NCBI GenBank assembly: GCA_900768265.1
Contig: CAAGCF010000016.1
Span: 1 to 29,745, forward strand
Direction of reading: 5' to 3'
Source of the DNA: an uncultured Collinsella sp.
GTDB lineage: Bacteria; Actinomycetota; Coriobacteriia; Coriobacteriales; Coriobacteriaceae
Length of the DNA: 29,745 nt
Shown here: one piece after another, positions 1 through 7,668 of the stretch
How positions within the stretch are numbered: position 1 is the stretch's first letter
Layout of the letters: each line of letters begins with the position of its first letter
The notes under the pieces: generated by a model
What the model saw: only the letters and a program-made list of their open reading frames with translations
Databases searched by the model: none
What the model was told of the DNA's origin: nothing
Position numbers and translations under genes: made by a program

Positions 1-2955
1 GAGGGCAAGGATGCCAAGATCGTCGCCACCGGCACCAACGACGCCAGCGGCAAGATCACGATGAGTCCCATCGAATACGACAAGCCCGGAACGCACAATT
101 ACACGCTGCGCGAGGTCAACGGCGGAACCACCAGCAAGGGCATTACCTACAGCGACGCCAAGTTCACCATTGAGACCACCATTACCGACAACGGCGACGG
201 CACGCTCAAGGCCGAGCATGTCCTGAAGGGCGACAAGCCCGCCGAGTTCACCAACGCCTACAGCGTAACCCCGCTCGATGCAGACCTCGACTTTGGCCTG
301 AGCAAGGCCATCGACGGTCGCGAGTGGACGGATGGGGACGAGTTCAGCTTTACCATCACCGCTCCCGACGGCACCCCGCTGCCCAATCCTGCAACCGTAA
401 CCGTGAGCAAGCGCGACGCGAAGGACGGCATCGCCGCCATCAAGTTCGGCAAGATTCACTACACGGCTGCCGGAACCTACAAGTATGAGATCCGCGAGAA
501 CGCGGGCAGCACGGTCGGCATGACGTATGACGCCCATGTCGCGACCGCCGAAGTAACCGTGACCGAGGACGCCGACGGTACCCTGACCGCCAACGTCACC
601 AAGAAGGAAAACGGACGCTTTACCAACACGTACCGCACTGAGCTTAACTACACCGCGGCCGGCGGCCTCAAGCTCAGCAAGACCCTCCGCGGACGTCCCA
701 TGACCGAGGGCCAGTTCACCTTTACCGTGACGCCCGCCGACGAGGCTTCGGCCAACGCGCTTGGCCTGCTGCCCGGAGCCAATGAATTCAAGTCCCCCGC
801 GACGGCAGAGGGAACGGTCGGCCTGATCGACATCTTGGCAGGCCATGAGGTCAAGTTTACGCAGGCTGACGCCGGCAAGACCTTCAAGTACACCGTGGCC
901 GAGAAGAACGACGGCCAGCCCGGCTACACCTACGACGACGCTGTCCGCACCGTGACGATCGCCATCGCCGACGACACCGCGGGTACGCTCACCGCCACGA
1001 CGACCGTGTCTGGCGGCCCCGAGGGCACGCTGCCGACCGAGTACAAGACTGGTGCCGCTACGGTCGAGAGCGCTGTGGTCCCGTTCGTCAACAGCTACAG
1101 TGCTACGACCAACGCGACTGGTGGCGTCCCTGCTAAGGTCGTTGCCACCAAGACCCTGACCGGTCGCCCGATGGCCGACGGCGAGTTCTACTTTGGCATC
1201 GCCTACGCAGGTGAGAAGGAAGCCATTGAGGGCACGTGCACTACCAACGTTAATGGGCAGGTAAGCTTCGGTTTCCTGCATTACACTACCGAGATGCTCG
1301 CCGACTTGGTAAACGCCAAACGCGCTATCCGCACCGATACGGATGCCAAGCTTGCATGGACTATCGGTTACACCGCCTTTGAGTTCACGCCGCAGCTCGC
1401 GGCCAAGGGTATCACGGCCGCAACGCCGAGCTTTAGCTTTAAGGTTATTGTCGTCGATAACGGCGACGGTACCCTGACGGCAACGCCTGTCTACGACGGC
1501 ATTAAGCCCTTGTTCGAGAACGTCTACGGCACCGATGCCGTTGATGCCGCGCTCGCCGGCACCAAGAAGCTCCAGGCTGCCGAAGGCCTGACCCCGGCCG
1601 ACATCGCGGGTAAGTTCACCTTCACCGTGACCGCCGACGAGGCGGGCGCCCCGATGCCCGAGCACGCGACCGCAACCAACGACGCGGCCGGCAACGTGGA
1701 CTTTGGCAAGATCCACTTTACGCTCGAGGACCTCAACCGCGCCCTGGGCGTGACGGACGACGCAACCGACGAGACTGAAGCCGATGAAGCAGAGACCGAC
1801 GAGGCAGAGACCGACGAGGCCGACGTTGACGTTAACGCTGATGAATCCGAGGAAGAGAACGCGCCTGCCGCCGCTACTCCGCGCTCGCATACCTTTACCT
1901 ACACGGTGACCGAGTCCGGTAGCGTCCCTGGCGTGACCAACGACGCCAACGCCACGCGCAAGGTTTCCTACACCGTGACTGACGACAATGCCGGACATCT
2001 GAGCGTCGTGCGCGAGGGCGACGACGGTGCGGCCTTCACGTTCACCAACACCTACAGCGTGGCGCCCACCGATTCTGTGGCGACCGACCAGGTCAAGACG
2101 GTCAAGCGTCTGACCGGACGCGACCTTGCAGCCGGCGAGTTCACGTTTGAGCTGCTCGAGGACGGCGTGGTTGTCGCGAGCGGCACCAACGACGCCAACG
2201 GTACCGTCACGCTGAGCCCGATCCACTACGAGGCACCCGGCACGCACACGTACACGCTGCGCGAGGCTTGCCCCAACGCGCTCGGCCTGTACAAGGGCGT
2301 CACCTATGACGGCGCGACCTACACCGTCGTGACCACCGTCTCCGACAATGGCGACGGCACGCTGACCGCGACGCACAAGCTCGAGGGAACCACCGAGTCG
2401 GCTGGCTTTACCAACAAGTATCACGCCATGCCCACGCAGGTTTCCATCGGCGCCATCAAGGTGCTCGAGGGACGCGAACTCAAGAAGGACGAGTTTAGCT
2501 TTAAGCTCGTTGGCGAGGACATCGAGTCCACCGTCACCAACGATGCCGACGGCAAGATCAACTTCGACAAGTTCGAGTACGACGAGCCTGGTACGTACGC
2601 CTACACCATCAGCGAGGTCAAGGGCGACGAGGCCGGTATGACCTACGACAAGTCCGTCTTTACCGCGACCGTCAACGTGGTCGACGACGGCGAGGGCAAC
2701 CTCAAGGCGAACGTCGCCTTTACCAAGGGCGACAAGAGCGTCGAGGGTATCGTGTTCAACAACACGTACAAGAAGCCCGAGACGCCCGTGCCGACGCCCG
2801 ACCCCGGTACGTCCAAGACCGTGACGAACATCGTCAAGACGGTCAAGGGCTTCCTGCCCACGACGGGCGACCAGCAGGCTGCCGCACTGCTCATGGCATT
2901 CGTCATTGCCACGGCCGGCGTCGGAGCCCTGGTCTGGGGTATCCGTAAGCGCTAG
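1..2955 (+). CDS. Sortase-anchored surface stalk protein with tandem pilin-type isopeptide domains (5' end outside window)
   Basis: The frame is open from base 1, so the N-terminus and signal peptide are missing; about 984 residues are visible. One partial and six complete repeats of roughly 110-190 residues can be seen. Each starts with a lysine strand (SKAIDGR, SKTLRGR, TKTLTGR, VKRLTGR, IKVLEGR), most have a central glutamate strand (YEIRE, YTVAEK, YTVTES, YTLREA, YTISEV), and each ends in an asparagine strand (FTNTY, FVNSY, FTNKY, FNNTY). This Lys/Glu/Asn pattern is that of Spy0128/FctA-like domains, which form internal Lys-Asn isopeptide bonds. The third complete repeat lacks an obvious YxxxE strand. 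The fourth carries an acidic insert (about 1750-1875). The C-terminus is a proline-rich linker, LPTTG, a hydrophobic helix and KR: a cell-wall sorting signal. Expected role: a rigid, wall-linked adhesin or stalk. The ligand is unknown and no sortase gene is in the window. Confidence 0.9.
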   Translation, partial: EGKDAKIVATGTNDASGKITMSPIEYDKPGTHNYTLREVNGGTTSKGITYSDAKFTIETTITDNGDGTLKAEHVLKGDKPAEFTNAYSVTPLDADLDFGLSKAIDGREWTDGDEFSFTITAPDGTPLPNPATVTVSKRDAKDGIAAIKFGKIHYTAAGTYKYEIRENAGSTVGMTYDAHVATAEVTVTEDADGTLTANVTKKENGRFTNTYRTELNYTAAGGLKLSKTLRGRPMTEGQFTFTVTPADEASANALGLLPGANEFKSPATAEGTVGLIDILAGHEVKFTQADAGKTFKYTVAEKNDGQPGYTYDDAVRTVTIAIADDTAGTLTATTTVSGGPEGTLPTEYKTGAATVESAVVPFVNSYSATTNATGGVPAKVVATKTLTGRPMADGEFYFGIAYAGEKEAIEGTCTTNVNGQVSFGFLHYTTEMLADLVNAKRAIRTDTDAKLAWTIGYTAFEFTPQLAAKGITAATPSFSFKVIVVDNGDGTLTATPVYDGIKPLFENVYGTDAVDAALAGTKKLQAAEGLTPADIAGKFTFTVTADEAGAPMPEHATATNDAAGNVDFGKIHFTLEDLNRALGVTDDATDETEADEAETDEAETDEADVDVNADESEEENAPAAATPRSHTFTYTVTESGSVPGVTNDANATRKVSYTVTDDNAGHLSVVREGDDGAAFTFTNTYSVAPTDSVATDQVKTVKRLTGRDLAAGEFTFELLEDGVVVASGTNDANGTVTLSPIHYEAPGTHTYTLREACPNALGLYKGVTYDGATYTVVTTVSDNGDGTLTATHKLEGTTESAGFTNKYHAMPTQVSIGAIKVLEGRELKKDEFSFKLVGEDIESTVTNDADGKINFDKFEYDEPGTYAYTISEVKGDEAGMTYDKSVFTATVNVVDDGEGNLKANVAFTKGDKSVEGIVFNNTYKKPETPVPTPDPGTSKTVTNIVKTVKGFLPTTGDQQAAALLMAFVIATAGVGALVWGIRKR

Positions 2956-2967
2956 GCACGCTGGCAG

Positions 2968-2993
2968 CGCCCGGGGCCAAAAGGCCCCGGGCG
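2968..2993 (+). terminator. GC-rich hairpin after the surface-protein gene
   Basis: An 11-bp perfect stem (CGCCCGGGGCC / GGCCCCGGGCG) with an AAAA loop begins 12 bases after the stop codon. No T-run follows, so it is either a weak intrinsic terminator or an mRNA-end stabiliser. Confidence 0.6.
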
Positions 2994-3097
2994 GCCGGCG
3001 GGGAGCCAGAACATAGCCCCCACCCCCACCCCCGGCCGCCACGGAGACGTCTCCCTTCTCCGTGGCGGCACTTTTGTGCGCAGGGGAGGAAGGGCCG

Positions 3098-3255
3098 CCA
3101 CGAAATCGGCCCATCTACTACGTTTATCCCCTTACCCCCAACCATGCCAAAAAACGCGAAAACAAAACCGCAGGTAGAACGCCTGCGATTTTCTGGAAAA
3201 CGGGGGTATGGTTGGGGGTATCGAGTCAAACGTAGTAGATGGGCCGATTTCGTGG
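3098..3255. repeat. Palindromic repeat element, copy 1
   Basis: Perfect 28-bp inverted arms (3098-3125 and 3228-3255) enclose a second, shorter inverted pair (TACCCCCAACCAT near 3133-3145 and its complement near 3208-3220). The central core reads ACAAAACCGCAGGTAGA (about 3162-3178). The core and inner arms reappear in copy 2 (3350-3501), and the core in copy 3 (14069-14192), while the outer arms differ in each. The whole unit could fold into one long hairpin as RNA or a cruciform as DNA. The short ORFs that cross it look accidental. Confidence 0.85.
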
Positions 3256-3264
3256 TTGGCGCCG

Positions 3265-3306
3265 CCAAATGATCCCCCGGGGACGGAGGAAAACGGATCA
3301 TTTTGG
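3265..3306. repeat. Short inverted repeat between the two palindromic elements
   Basis: CCAAATGATCC (3265-3275) pairs with GGATCATTTTGG (3295-3306) apart from one extra base. It sits just outside the right arm of copy 1, so the 2956-3562 gap is nearly continuous hairpin-forming sequence. Confidence 0.6.
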
Positions 3307-3349
3307 TCCCGCGAGGCTTGCGGAGGTACTCGTGCGGGGTCGCTCGAAC

Positions 3350-3501
3350 AAAACTATGCCGGTTTACGGGGCCGTATTCCGAATCCCAAACCATACCGAA
3401 AAGCGTGAAAATAAAACCGCAGGTAGACGAGTTGCCATTTTGTGGAAAACGCGGGTGTGGACGGGGATCCTGAGCTTAGCCCCGTAAACCGGCATAGTTT
3501 T
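3350..3501. repeat. Palindromic repeat element, copy 2
   Basis: Perfect 23-bp inverted arms (3350-3372 and 3479-3501; left arm starts AAAACTATGCCGGTTTACGG) surround a core matching copy 1 in the same orientation. Shared pieces are ACCATACC near 3391-3398, AAAACCGCAGGTAGA (about 3413-3427), TGGAAAACGCGGGTGTGG (about 3433-3450) and their spacing. The outer arms do not match those of copy 1. Confidence 0.85.
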
Positions 3502-3542
3502 GAAATGGCATTAAATCGATGGCAGCCATTTTGCTATGCCGG
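3489..3542. repeat. Inverted repeat sharing an arm with palindromic copy 2
   Basis: CCGGCATAG...AAATGGC (3489-3509) is complementary, with a small internal difference, to GCCATTTTGCTATGCCGG (3525-3542). Its left half is part of the right arm of copy 2, so that arm has two alternative partners. The hairpin lies just downstream of the minus-strand response regulator, where it could act as a transcript end; there is no U-tract. Confidence 0.65.
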
Positions 3543-3562
3543 AGCGGTCGGCCACTGGTCAA

Positions 3563-4192
3563 TTACCCCCGCAGGTAGGCGATGGCGATCTGCGTGCGGT
3601 TGCGCAGGCCCATTTTGGCCAGGATCGAGCTGATGTGGTTGCGCACCGTGCCTTCTCCCATATAAGCCGTGGCGGCAATCTCCTTGTTATCGAGGCCGCG
3701 GGCGATGAGCTCGGCGACTTCGAACTCGCGGTCGGTCAGGCTGGCGAAGGCCGCGGGCCGGCGGGTCGTGCCGGCATCGACGCCCGTCCCATCAAAGTTG
3801 ATATCTTCGATCGCCTTACCCTCGAGCACGCGTTTGCCGTCCATGACTTGCGCCAACGCCGGAGGAATGACGGCGACATCGGTTTTAATCAAGTAGCCGC
3901 GGGCGCCCAGTTTGAGCGCCGACACAATGTACTCGTCATCCGAGAATGTCGTCAGAAACACCACGCGCGCCGAAGGGTCGCGCTCAAGGATTTCGCCCGC
4001 CGCCGAAAGGCCGTCGCGCCCCGGCATCTGAATGTCGAGCAGCGCGATATCGGGCGCGTGCTCGGCGTAGAGTGCCACCGCGTCGTTGCCGTCGGCTCCG
4101 GTGCCCACCACTTCGATCTGCGGCTGGGCGCCCAGGATAATCTTGAGCGAATCGACTACCAAGCGGTCGTCGTCGACAACTATGAGCCTCAT
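3563..4192 (-). CDS. NarL/LuxR-family two-component response regulator
   Basis: The 209 residues have the usual length and layout of the family. An N-terminal receiver domain (about 1-120) has the acidic pocket DDD at 7-9, the phospho-accepting Asp53 in LLDIQMPG, a conserved Thr in FLTTF and Lys in YLIKTD. A C-terminal LuxR-type helix-turn-helix (about 148-207) reads LTDREFEVAELIARGLDNKEIA followed by GTVRNHISSILAKMGLRNR. Its ATG overlaps the stop of the histidine kinase gene by 4 bp (ATGA), so the two are translationally coupled and are a cognate pair. The likely target is the divergent ABC-2 exporter starting at 5533, inferred from position only. Confidence 0.93.
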   Translation of the reverse strand: MRLIVVDDDRLVVDSLKIILGAQPQIEVVGTGADGNDAVALYAEHAPDIALLDIQMPGRDGLSAAGEILERDPSARVVFLTTFSDDEYIVSALKLGARGYLIKTDVAVIPPALAQVMDGKRVLEGKAIEDINFDGTGVDAGTTRRPAAFASLTDREFEVAELIARGLDNKEIAATAYMGEGTVRNHISSILAKMGLRNRTQIAIAYLRG

Positions 4193-5334
4193 CGGGCGTC
4201 ATCTCCTTGCTGTTTGGGGACGGTGGCAAACACGCGCCAGCCGGGGGCGCCGGCGCGCAGGCCGGCGGTGAAGGTTCCGCCAAGCGCCTCGACGCGCTCG
4301 CGCATGGAGACGAGCCCCATGCCTTCTGCGACGTTGCTGCTGCTCGCCGGGGTCGCGTCCGCGCCATCATCGGTAACGATGAGCTGGTAAAACGACGGAT
4401 GCTCCATGCACCGTACGGTAATGGTTTTGGCATGGGCGTGGCGCATGGCGTTGGAAAGCGCCTCGCGCAGCACCGCCGCAAAGCAGTTGGCGACGTTGGC
4501 GGGCGCATGCTCGGCCAAAACCTCAAGCTCAATCTGCGGACCGCTGTCCGAGCGCGCGCCTTCAACGATGCGTTCGAGCTGCACGGAGAGGTTGGTCGCA
4601 TTGTCGTTGAGCGCGTGGACGCTGGCGCGCACGAGCTGGAGCGCCTCGTCAACGGTGTATTTGACGTCGGCGAAATCGGCGGCAACGCCGGGCTCGTTGG
4701 CATGGACCACGCGCAGGGCTTCGGTTTGAAGCGAAGCGCGCGTGAGCTGGTGGCCCACGTTATCGTGGATTTCGCGCGCGATGCGGGCGCGTTCGGCGAG
4801 CGTCGCGAGCTCGACTTCGTAGTCCTGGCGGTCGGCGAGGTCGCGGTTGCGTGCCTCGAGTGCCAGGGCGCGTTCTTGCAGCTTGTCGCGGGTGCGACGC
4901 ATGCGTTCCTGTTCGCGCTCCAGCTGCGCGGTGCGCAGCGACAGCAACGTGGCGGCGACCGAAAGGATGGCGGTTAGCAACAGCGTTCGGGTGGTGAGCG
5001 CGCCGCAGCGAAGGTCCGCGACGAGCGCACAGGCAAAGACAGCGCCGACACCCAGCGCGATCCAGGCGTGCTCACGGCGCACGCGCCGCGCGATGTCATA
5101 GAGGGCGAGAGGTGCGAACGGCACAAACGGCGGCACGAAGACAGCCGCGATGACGTAGGCGTAGCTGCCGGCCTCGCTGGCGCGACGGGCGCGTTCTCCC
5201 TGCGCGACCTCGGCCAGCGCGGCGATGACAACGCCAAGGCAAAACGCCGCGACCAGGCGAGCATCCACAGCAAGGCCCGTGGCGGCTGCGATGCAGCACG
5301 CCAGCACGATCGATTTGTCGAATAGCCTGTTCAT
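4189..5334 (-). CDS. Membrane sensor histidine kinase, HisKA_3/NarX-like type
   Basis: The chosen start (ATG at 5334) gives 381 residues. The frame stays open to an ATG at 5457, but that extension is Arg/Pro-rich, and a TACAAT box lies just before 5334. Residues 8-135 form several hydrophobic helices with very short loops, so stimulus sensing is probably within the membrane. A coiled linker (about 136-178) leads to the dimerisation/phosphoacceptor helix ERARIAREIHDNVGHQLT with His190. The HATPase domain follows: N-box LREALSNAMRHAHAK (Asn295), DDG at 322-324 and EGMGLVSMRERV as G-box. Such kinases phosphorylate NarL-type regulators. With its partner and the divergent exporter, the arrangement matches antimicrobial-sensing modules such as LnrJK-LnrLMN. 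The ligand cannot be read from sequence. Confidence 0.92.
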   Translation of the reverse strand: MNRLFDKSIVLACCIAAATGLAVDARLVAAFCLGVVIAALAEVAQGERARRASEAGSYAYVIAAVFVPPFVPFAPLALYDIARRVRREHAWIALGVGAVFACALVADLRCGALTTRTLLLTAILSVAATLLSLRTAQLEREQERMRRTRDKLQERALALEARNRDLADRQDYEVELATLAERARIAREIHDNVGHQLTRASLQTEALRVVHANEPGVAADFADVKYTVDEALQLVRASVHALNDNATNLSVQLERIVEGARSDSGPQIELEVLAEHAPANVANCFAAVLREALSNAMRHAHAKTITVRCMEHPSFYQLIVTDDGADATPASSSNVAEGMGLVSMRERVEALGGTFTAGLRAGAPGWRVFATVPKQQGDDAR

Positions 5335-5532
5335 ACGGGTATTGTACGCGATGCCGCGCACGGGGGAGGCGCCACTCAGGGCAAGCGTGACATTCCTCCC
5401 ACGCGGCGGGGCGGTCGCGTCAGCAGGCCACGCGACCAAGCCCCGCACTCGTGACAAAGCTCACTGGTGCGCGCCGCCCGCTCCTGCGATGATGCAATCG
5501 TACCGGGCCACGACCAACAGAAGGGCCGCCTC
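5335..5532. promoter_or_regulatory. Divergent control region between the two-component system and the ABC-2 exporter
   Basis: This 198-bp space must hold both promoters. On the minus strand a TACAAT -10 box (complement of 5341-5346) ends only 6 bases before the kinase ATG, which would give a leaderless or nearly leaderless mRNA; no good -35 is seen. CGTGACA occurs twice (5386-5392 and 5450-5456) as possible regulator half-sites, which is weak evidence. The exporter ATG at 5533 is preceded by GAAGGG. Confidence 0.4.
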
Positions 5533-6471
5533 ATGACAGACATCGTCCACGTCGAAAACCTCGTCAAGCGCTACGACGATCTTATTGCGCTCGACCACTT
5601 TAACCTGAACATCGCCCCCGGCGAGATTTTTGGCCTGCTGGGCCCCAACGGCTCGGGCAAGACCACGTCCATCAACTGCATCCTGCAGCTGCTCGCCTAC
5701 GACAAGGGCACCATCGAGCTGTTCGGCGAGCGCATGACGCCCGCCCGCTACGACCTCAAGCGCCGCATCGGTGTGGTGCCGCAGCAGGTGGCGGTGTTCG
5801 ACGAGCTCACCGTGCGCGAGAACATCGACTATTTCTGCAGTCTCTACGTCAACGACCGCAAGCGCCGCCGCGCGCTGGTGGACGAGGCGATCGACTTTGT
5901 CGGCCTGGGCGACTTTGCCAAGTTCCGCCCCGGCAAGCTCTCGGGCGGCCTGGCGCGTCGTCTCAACATTGCCTGCGGCATCGCGCACAAGCCCGAGCTC
6001 ATCTTTTTTGACGAACCCACGGTGGCGGTCGACCCGCAAAGCCGCAACGCCATCCTGGAGGGCATCTGCCGCCTGCGCGACGAGGGCGCCACGGTGGTGT
6101 ATACCAGCCATTACATGGAGGAAGTCGAGCAGATCTGCAGCCGCATTATGATCATGGACGGCGGCCGCGTGCTGGCGCAGGGCACTAACGACGAGCTCAA
6201 GCGCATGATTCAGATGGGCGAGAAGATTGTAATCGAGGTCGGCGAGGTTCCGAGTGCGGCGCTCGGTGCCGTCGCAAGCCTGCCGCACGTTCTGGACCTT
6301 TCGGCAACGGCGGGACAGCTCACGTTTTCGTGCGAAGCGAGCCCGCACAACCTGACGGACATTCTCGATGCGCTGCGCTCGCATGACGTGCCGCTCGGCC
6401 GCATCTATTCCGAACCGCCGACCCTCAACGACGTGTTCCTCGAGATCACCGGCCGCGAGCTGCGCGACTAG
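5533..6471 (+). CDS. ABC-2 exporter ATP-binding protein (DrrA/CcmA-type)
   Basis: From ATG 5533 (AGAAGGG ahead of it) the protein has 312 residues; the frame opens upstream at 5467, but the extra 22 residues look non-native. ATPase motifs are complete: Walker A GPNGSGKT (37-44), Q-loop Gln84, signature LSGGLARR (136-143), Walker B LIFFDE (156-161) and H-loop His193 in YTSHYMEE. The D-loop reads VAVD where VGLD is common. The C-terminal 90 residues are the extra domain typical of DrrA/NodI-like exporters. It should power export of a hydrophobic or antimicrobial compound through the two permeases that follow 9 bp downstream and in overlap. It resembles LnrL of the linearmycin-resistance module in layout; the substrate is unknown. 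Confidence 0.93.
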   Translation: MTDIVHVENLVKRYDDLIALDHFNLNIAPGEIFGLLGPNGSGKTTSINCILQLLAYDKGTIELFGERMTPARYDLKRRIGVVPQQVAVFDELTVRENIDYFCSLYVNDRKRRRALVDEAIDFVGLGDFAKFRPGKLSGGLARRLNIACGIAHKPELIFFDEPTVAVDPQSRNAILEGICRLRDEGATVVYTSHYMEEVEQICSRIMIMDGGRVLAQGTNDELKRMIQMGEKIVIEVGEVPSAALGAVASLPHVLDLSATAGQLTFSCEASPHNLTDILDALRSHDVPLGRIYSEPPTLNDVFLEITGRELRD

Positions 6472-6480
6472 GGGGCGGCC

Positions 6481-7668
6481 ATGTTCAACACCATCATCAC
6501 CACGGTCAAGACGCTGCTGCGCCGGCCGAGCACGTGGGTCTGGGGCGCTCTCTTTCCTATCGCGCTTTCCACGATGTTCATGTTTATGTTTGCGAACCTC
6601 AGCTCCGACGGCACGGTCGACCCGGTGCCGGTTGCCGTCGTGGCGGACGAGGCCTGGGATGCCTCGACCTTTAAGGATGTGGCAGCTTCGCTTGCCAAGG
6701 CAGGCGACGATCAGCTGCTCGATGTGAGCGAGTACGAAGACTTGGCTGTCGCGCGCAAAGCGCTCAAGGCCGGCGAGGTCGCGGGCATCTATACGGTTGA
6801 TGCCGCGGGCACGCCCAGGCTCACGCTGCTGTCGAGTTACGACAGCTCGCGCGCCTCGTCGGTGCTTACCGACCGCAGCATCCTTGAAACGGTAGCAAGC
6901 TCGTATACGCAAAATGCCGAGCTCATGGCCCAGATTGCTCAAGATGACCCGGCGGCGCTCGCCGACCCGGAGGCGGTTGCGCGCGCTCTGTCGCTCGAGG
7001 GCGGAACCCGCCGCGTGAGCCTGACTCGTGCCACGCCCGATGGCACGGTCATCTACTATTACGCGCTTTTTGGCCTGGTCGCGATGATGTCTGCCGAGTT
7101 TGCCGCCTTGAGCGTCGTCGATTTGCAGCCTAATCTGTCGGGCCTTGGCGCGCGCCGCTGCGTGGGCGGTCTTTCCAAGACGGCGTCGCTGGCCGGCATT
7201 TTTGTCGGCTCGTGGCTGGTTTCCTTTGCATCGATGGCGGTTGCGATCGGCTACGTGCGCCTGGTCGTGGGCGTCGACTTTGGCGGGCGCGAGGGGTTGT
7301 GCCTGCTGGGCGGGGCTGCATCCGCGCTTGCCGCCACGGGCCTGGGGCTTTTTGTGGGCACGCTTCCCGTTAAGGGCGGCAAGGCATCCAAGTCGGGCAT
7401 CCTCACGGGCTTTGCCACCACGTGCGCCCTGTTCGCCGGCCTCTACGGCGAGCCGGCGATGGCGCTTGCCGACGACGTCGCCCGCGCTTGTCCGGTCGAG
7501 TGCTGGCTCAACCCCGTCAAGCTCATCTGCGACATGTTCAATCGCCTGTATTTCTTTGAGGACCTGGGGCCCTTCGCTGTTCGCGCCGGCGCGCTCGTCC
7601 TGATGGCCCTGGTGTTTGTCGCCGCCGCTACGCTGATCTTTGGAAGGAGCCGCTATGAGCACCTTTAA
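6481..7668 (+). CDS. ABC-2 type exporter permease, first subunit
   Basis: The 395-residue protein starts at an ATG preceded by GGGGGCGG. It has one N-terminal membrane helix (about 17-37, WGALFPIALSTMFMFMFA) and a large extracytoplasmic domain (about 40-180). A C-terminal block of about five helices (about 190-385) ends in a short basic tail. This 1+5 layout with a big outside loop is the ABC2_membrane_3 pattern found in NatB, YhgE-like and LnrM/LnrN permeases. It overlaps the next permease gene by 14 bp. It should form a heterodimer with that subunit and be powered by the upstream ATPase. Confidence 0.88.
   Translation: MFNTIITTVKTLLRRPSTWVWGALFPIALSTMFMFMFANLSSDGTVDPVPVAVVADEAWDASTFKDVAASLAKAGDDQLLDVSEYEDLAVARKALKAGEVAGIYTVDAAGTPRLTLLSSYDSSRASSVLTDRSILETVASSYTQNAELMAQIAQDDPAALADPEAVARALSLEGGTRRVSLTRATPDGTVIYYYALFGLVAMMSAEFAALSVVDLQPNLSGLGARRCVGGLSKTASLAGIFVGSWLVSFASMAVAIGYVRLVVGVDFGGREGLCLLGGAASALAATGLGLFVGTLPVKGGKASKSGILTGFATTCALFAGLYGEPAMALADDVARACPVECWLNPVKLICDMFNRLYFFEDLGPFAVRAGALVLMALVFVAAATLIFGRSRYEHL

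Noticed and set aside
2903..3633. Short open frames in the gap after the surface-protein gene
   Set aside because: They run through palindromic repeats, lack good ribosome sites and have no recognisable domain.
5386..5456. Two CGTGACA direct repeats as the response-regulator binding site
   Set aside because: Seven-base matches 64 bp apart are weak evidence and NarL-type sites are usually inverted; kept only as a note in the control region.
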